Source: Sphingobium phenoxybenzoativorans
GTDB taxonomy: Bacteria > Pseudomonadota > Alphaproteobacteria > Sphingomonadales > Sphingomonadaceae
DNA: 64,000 nt
Assembly (NCBI RefSeq): GCF_001757355.1
Contig: NZ_MINO01000005.1
Span: 85,789 to 149,788, forward strand
Reading direction: 5' to 3'
This document shows, in pieces, positions 62,307 through 64,000 of this stretch. The notes under the pieces were generated by a model. It saw only the letters and a program-made list of their open reading frames with translations, was not told the DNA's origin and did not search any database. Each line of letters begins with the position of its first letter. Position 1 is the stretch's first letter. The position numbers were made by a program, and so were the translations under genes.

Positions 62307-64000
62307 ATGAAAAAGGCGATCGGTTCGCTCAACCGCCGCGAAGCTCTGGCTTTGGGCGGCGTGGGGTTACTTGCGGCGGGGAGCGCAGGCTCGCTGGCGC
62401 AGGGCGGCGGAACGGGGAAACCCGGCCCCGGAACCGAGACCAGCGTCACCGTGGAGGACGCAACCAACGTCGCCCTTTCCGTATCGCGTGACGGCAAGAT
62501 GGTGGCGTTCGACCTGCTCGGCATATTGTGGACCATGCCGGTCGCGGGCGGCGCGGCCAAGCGCCTGACCGGCGATTTCGACGATCTGGGCCAGCCGGAC
62601 TGGTCGCCGGACGGCAGCCGGATCATCTTTCAGTCCTACCGCACCGGCAATTTCCATCTCTGGTCCGTCTCGGCCGAAGGCGGTCCGCTGACCCAGCATA
62701 CCGACGGCCTGTTCGACGACCGCGAGCCACGCTGGTCGCCCGACGGCAAGACCATAGCCTTTGCCAGCGACCGGGCGGAGGGGCGTTACGCCATTTACAT
62801 CCTCGATGTCGCCAGCGGATCAGTGAAAACCCTTTCCCAGGGCAAATCCAACGATTCCGAACCCTGCTGGTCCCCGGACAGCAAAAAGATCGCCTATGTC
62901 GCGGACGGCACCAAGCTGATGGTCTGCGGCCTGGACGGCGCAGCCACGCAACTGGCCTCCGTGCCCGCCTCCGCCGACCGGATGCGCCCCTCGGCGATCC
63001 AGGCCCCCAGCTTCGCGCCGGACGGCAGCATCTCCTACACGCGCGCTGGCCCCGGCACGATGACGCTGGTCCATGACGGCAAGGATGTGGTGACTGGGGA
63101 GGATCTCTATCCCTTCCGCGCCGGGTGGTTGCCCGGCGGCGGGTTCCTCTACGGATCGAACGGCAAGATCAGGCGGCGTTCCCCCAGCGGCGCATCGGAA
63201 GTCGTGCCGTTCAAGGTCTCGGTGCCGGTCACCACGCCCGATTACAAGAAAAAGACCCGCGATTTCGATTCGACGACGCCAAAGCCGGTGGTCGGCATCG
63301 CCGGACCCGCTCTGTCGCCCGACGGCAAGCAGGTGGCGTTCGTTGCACTCAATGACCTGTGGCTGCTGCCCATTGGCGGGCGGCCCAAGCGGCTGGTGAA
63401 GGACGGCTATCATAAATGCGACCCGGCCTGGTCGCCGGACGGCAAGACCGTCGCCTATTCCAGCGATCGCAACGGCACGCTCGACATCTTCCTGCATGAC
63501 GTAAAGACGGGGAAGGAGAAGCAGCTTACCAGCCTGCCCAATCAGGCGGCGACCTATGCGGCCTGGTCGCAGGACGGCGCGCTGATCGCTTTTCTGGATC
63601 AGGAGGGCGCGCTGCACACGGTCGAGGTGGCGAGCGGCGCTGTCCAGAAAGTCTATGACGCGCTGTGGGAGCCGGGCCGCCCGACCTTCGGCCCCGGCGC
63701 CAAGACCATCGCCTATTCCGCGTTCAAGCCGATCTCCGCGCGTTACCGCGAGGGATTGAGCGAGATACTGACCGTCGACCGCGCCACCGGCAAGGGCAGC
63801 TATGCCCCCGTCGCGCCGGGCAAGTCGCTGGGCGTGCGCGGCGTCGACGGCCCGGTCTGGTCGCCGGACGGCAAGAGCATGGCCTATGTCTTTGCCAGCA
63901 CCCTGTGGGTCGTGGCGGTGGATGAGGCCGGCAGGTTCACCGGCGCGCCGAAACAGATCACGACGGAAGTGACCGACGCGCCAAGCTGGAGCGGCGATTC
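62307..64000 (+). CDS. PD40/WD40-like beta-propeller protein, probably amidohydrolase-type, 3' end outside the window
   Basis: About 564 codons run to the window edge without a stop. The ATG at 62307 sits 6 bp after ACGGAG; ATG codons at 62301 and 62304 are also in frame. The N-terminus has a Tat-like signal (SLNRREALALGGVGLLAAGSAGSLA). At least five TolB-type propeller repeats follow with the PxWSPDGxxIAFxS core (DWSPDGSRIIF, RWSPDGKTIAF, CWSPDSKKIAY, AWSPDGKTVAY, VWSPDGKSMAY). In sphingomonads such proteins next to TonB receptors often end in an amidohydrolase domain; that part is not visible here. Confidence 0.85.
   Translation, partial: MKKAIGSLNRREALALGGVGLLAAGSAGSLAQGGGTGKPGPGTETSVTVEDATNVALSVSRDGKMVAFDLLGILWTMPVAGGAAKRLTGDFDDLGQPDWSPDGSRIIFQSYRTGNFHLWSVSAEGGPLTQHTDGLFDDREPRWSPDGKTIAFASDRAEGRYAIYILDVASGSVKTLSQGKSNDSEPCWSPDSKKIAYVADGTKLMVCGLDGAATQLASVPASADRMRPSAIQAPSFAPDGSISYTRAGPGTMTLVHDGKDVVTGEDLYPFRAGWLPGGGFLYGSNGKIRRRSPSGASEVVPFKVSVPVTTPDYKKKTRDFDSTTPKPVVGIAGPALSPDGKQVAFVALNDLWLLPIGGRPKRLVKDGYHKCDPAWSPDGKTVAYSSDRNGTLDIFLHDVKTGKEKQLTSLPNQAATYAAWSQDGALIAFLDQEGALHTVEVASGAVQKVYDALWEPGRPTFGPGAKTIAYSAFKPISARYREGLSEILTVDRATGKGSYAPVAPGKSLGVRGVDGPVWSPDGKSMAYVFASTLWVVAVDEAGRFTGAPKQITTEVTDAPSWSGD

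Overview
This GC-rich, gene-dense window looks like a chromosome segment from an alphaproteobacterium of the Sphingomonadaceae (Sphingobium/Sphingomonas/Novosphingobium type). The assignment is inferred from gene content and gene order: short HisG with a separate HisZ, adjacent cobS/cobT with J-domain and BolA neighbours, a serC-serA operon with a serC-type leader, and a TonB-dependent receptor followed by a Tat-type WD40-like/PD40 protein. Many palindromic intergenic repeats are also present. I found no rRNA, tRNA, CRISPR array, prophage or complete insertion sequence.

Layout. 0-9 kb: nusB (cut by the window edge), a fumarylacetoacetate-hydrolase-family protein, an unusual 11-bp repeat array, a foreign-looking membrane protein, hisG-hisD, a STAS-like protein, rluE converging on the ribosomal oxygenase roxA, pirin, a glutathione transferase and bolA. 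9-15 kb: a J-domain protein, an Hsp70-like protein, and cobS - tyrosine phosphatase - cobT, tightly coupled. 15-27 kb: a ParE/Phd toxin-antitoxin pair, a mosaic-looking cysS, a DUF1275 protein, class II DAHP synthase, a RamB-like regulator divergent from isocitrate lyase (aceA), a DnaJ/CbpA-like protein, YihY, fabI, a DUF559 endonuclease inside inverted repeats, and aroC.

27-44 kb: a dicarboxylate symporter, a Pr6Pr membrane protein, an FMN reductase, a TPR protein, DUF2200, purA, an esterase, hisZ, serA and serC with a leader RNA, a methanethiol-methyltransferase-like protein (mddA), an extensin-like lipoprotein and a LOG protein. A four-gene uncharacterised regulatory/membrane locus (40.4-42.3 kb) follows, then a GNAT protein, a membrane cytochrome c and pheA. 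44.5-50.3 kb: a second copy of the 11-bp array, a dense block of palindromic repeats, a second STAS-like protein, polA and a small lipoprotein. 50-64 kb: a class A beta-lactamase-like protein, an alpha/beta hydrolase, an FNR-type regulator with four cysteines, nadB, an orphan ABC ATPase, a MerC-like protein, modABC, a TonB-dependent receptor with an STN domain, and a truncated PD40 protein.

Most genes are housekeeping: histidine, aromatic amino acid, serine, NAD and purine synthesis, the glyoxylate bypass, replication and translation. The most unusual material is a pair of dispersed elements at 1.24-1.65 kb and 44.58-45.02 kb. Each holds a degenerate 11-bp tandem array (18 and 20 units) with no phase slip. 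Every third unit avoids a stop codon in one minus-strand frame, so the array can be read as 11-residue peptide repeats.
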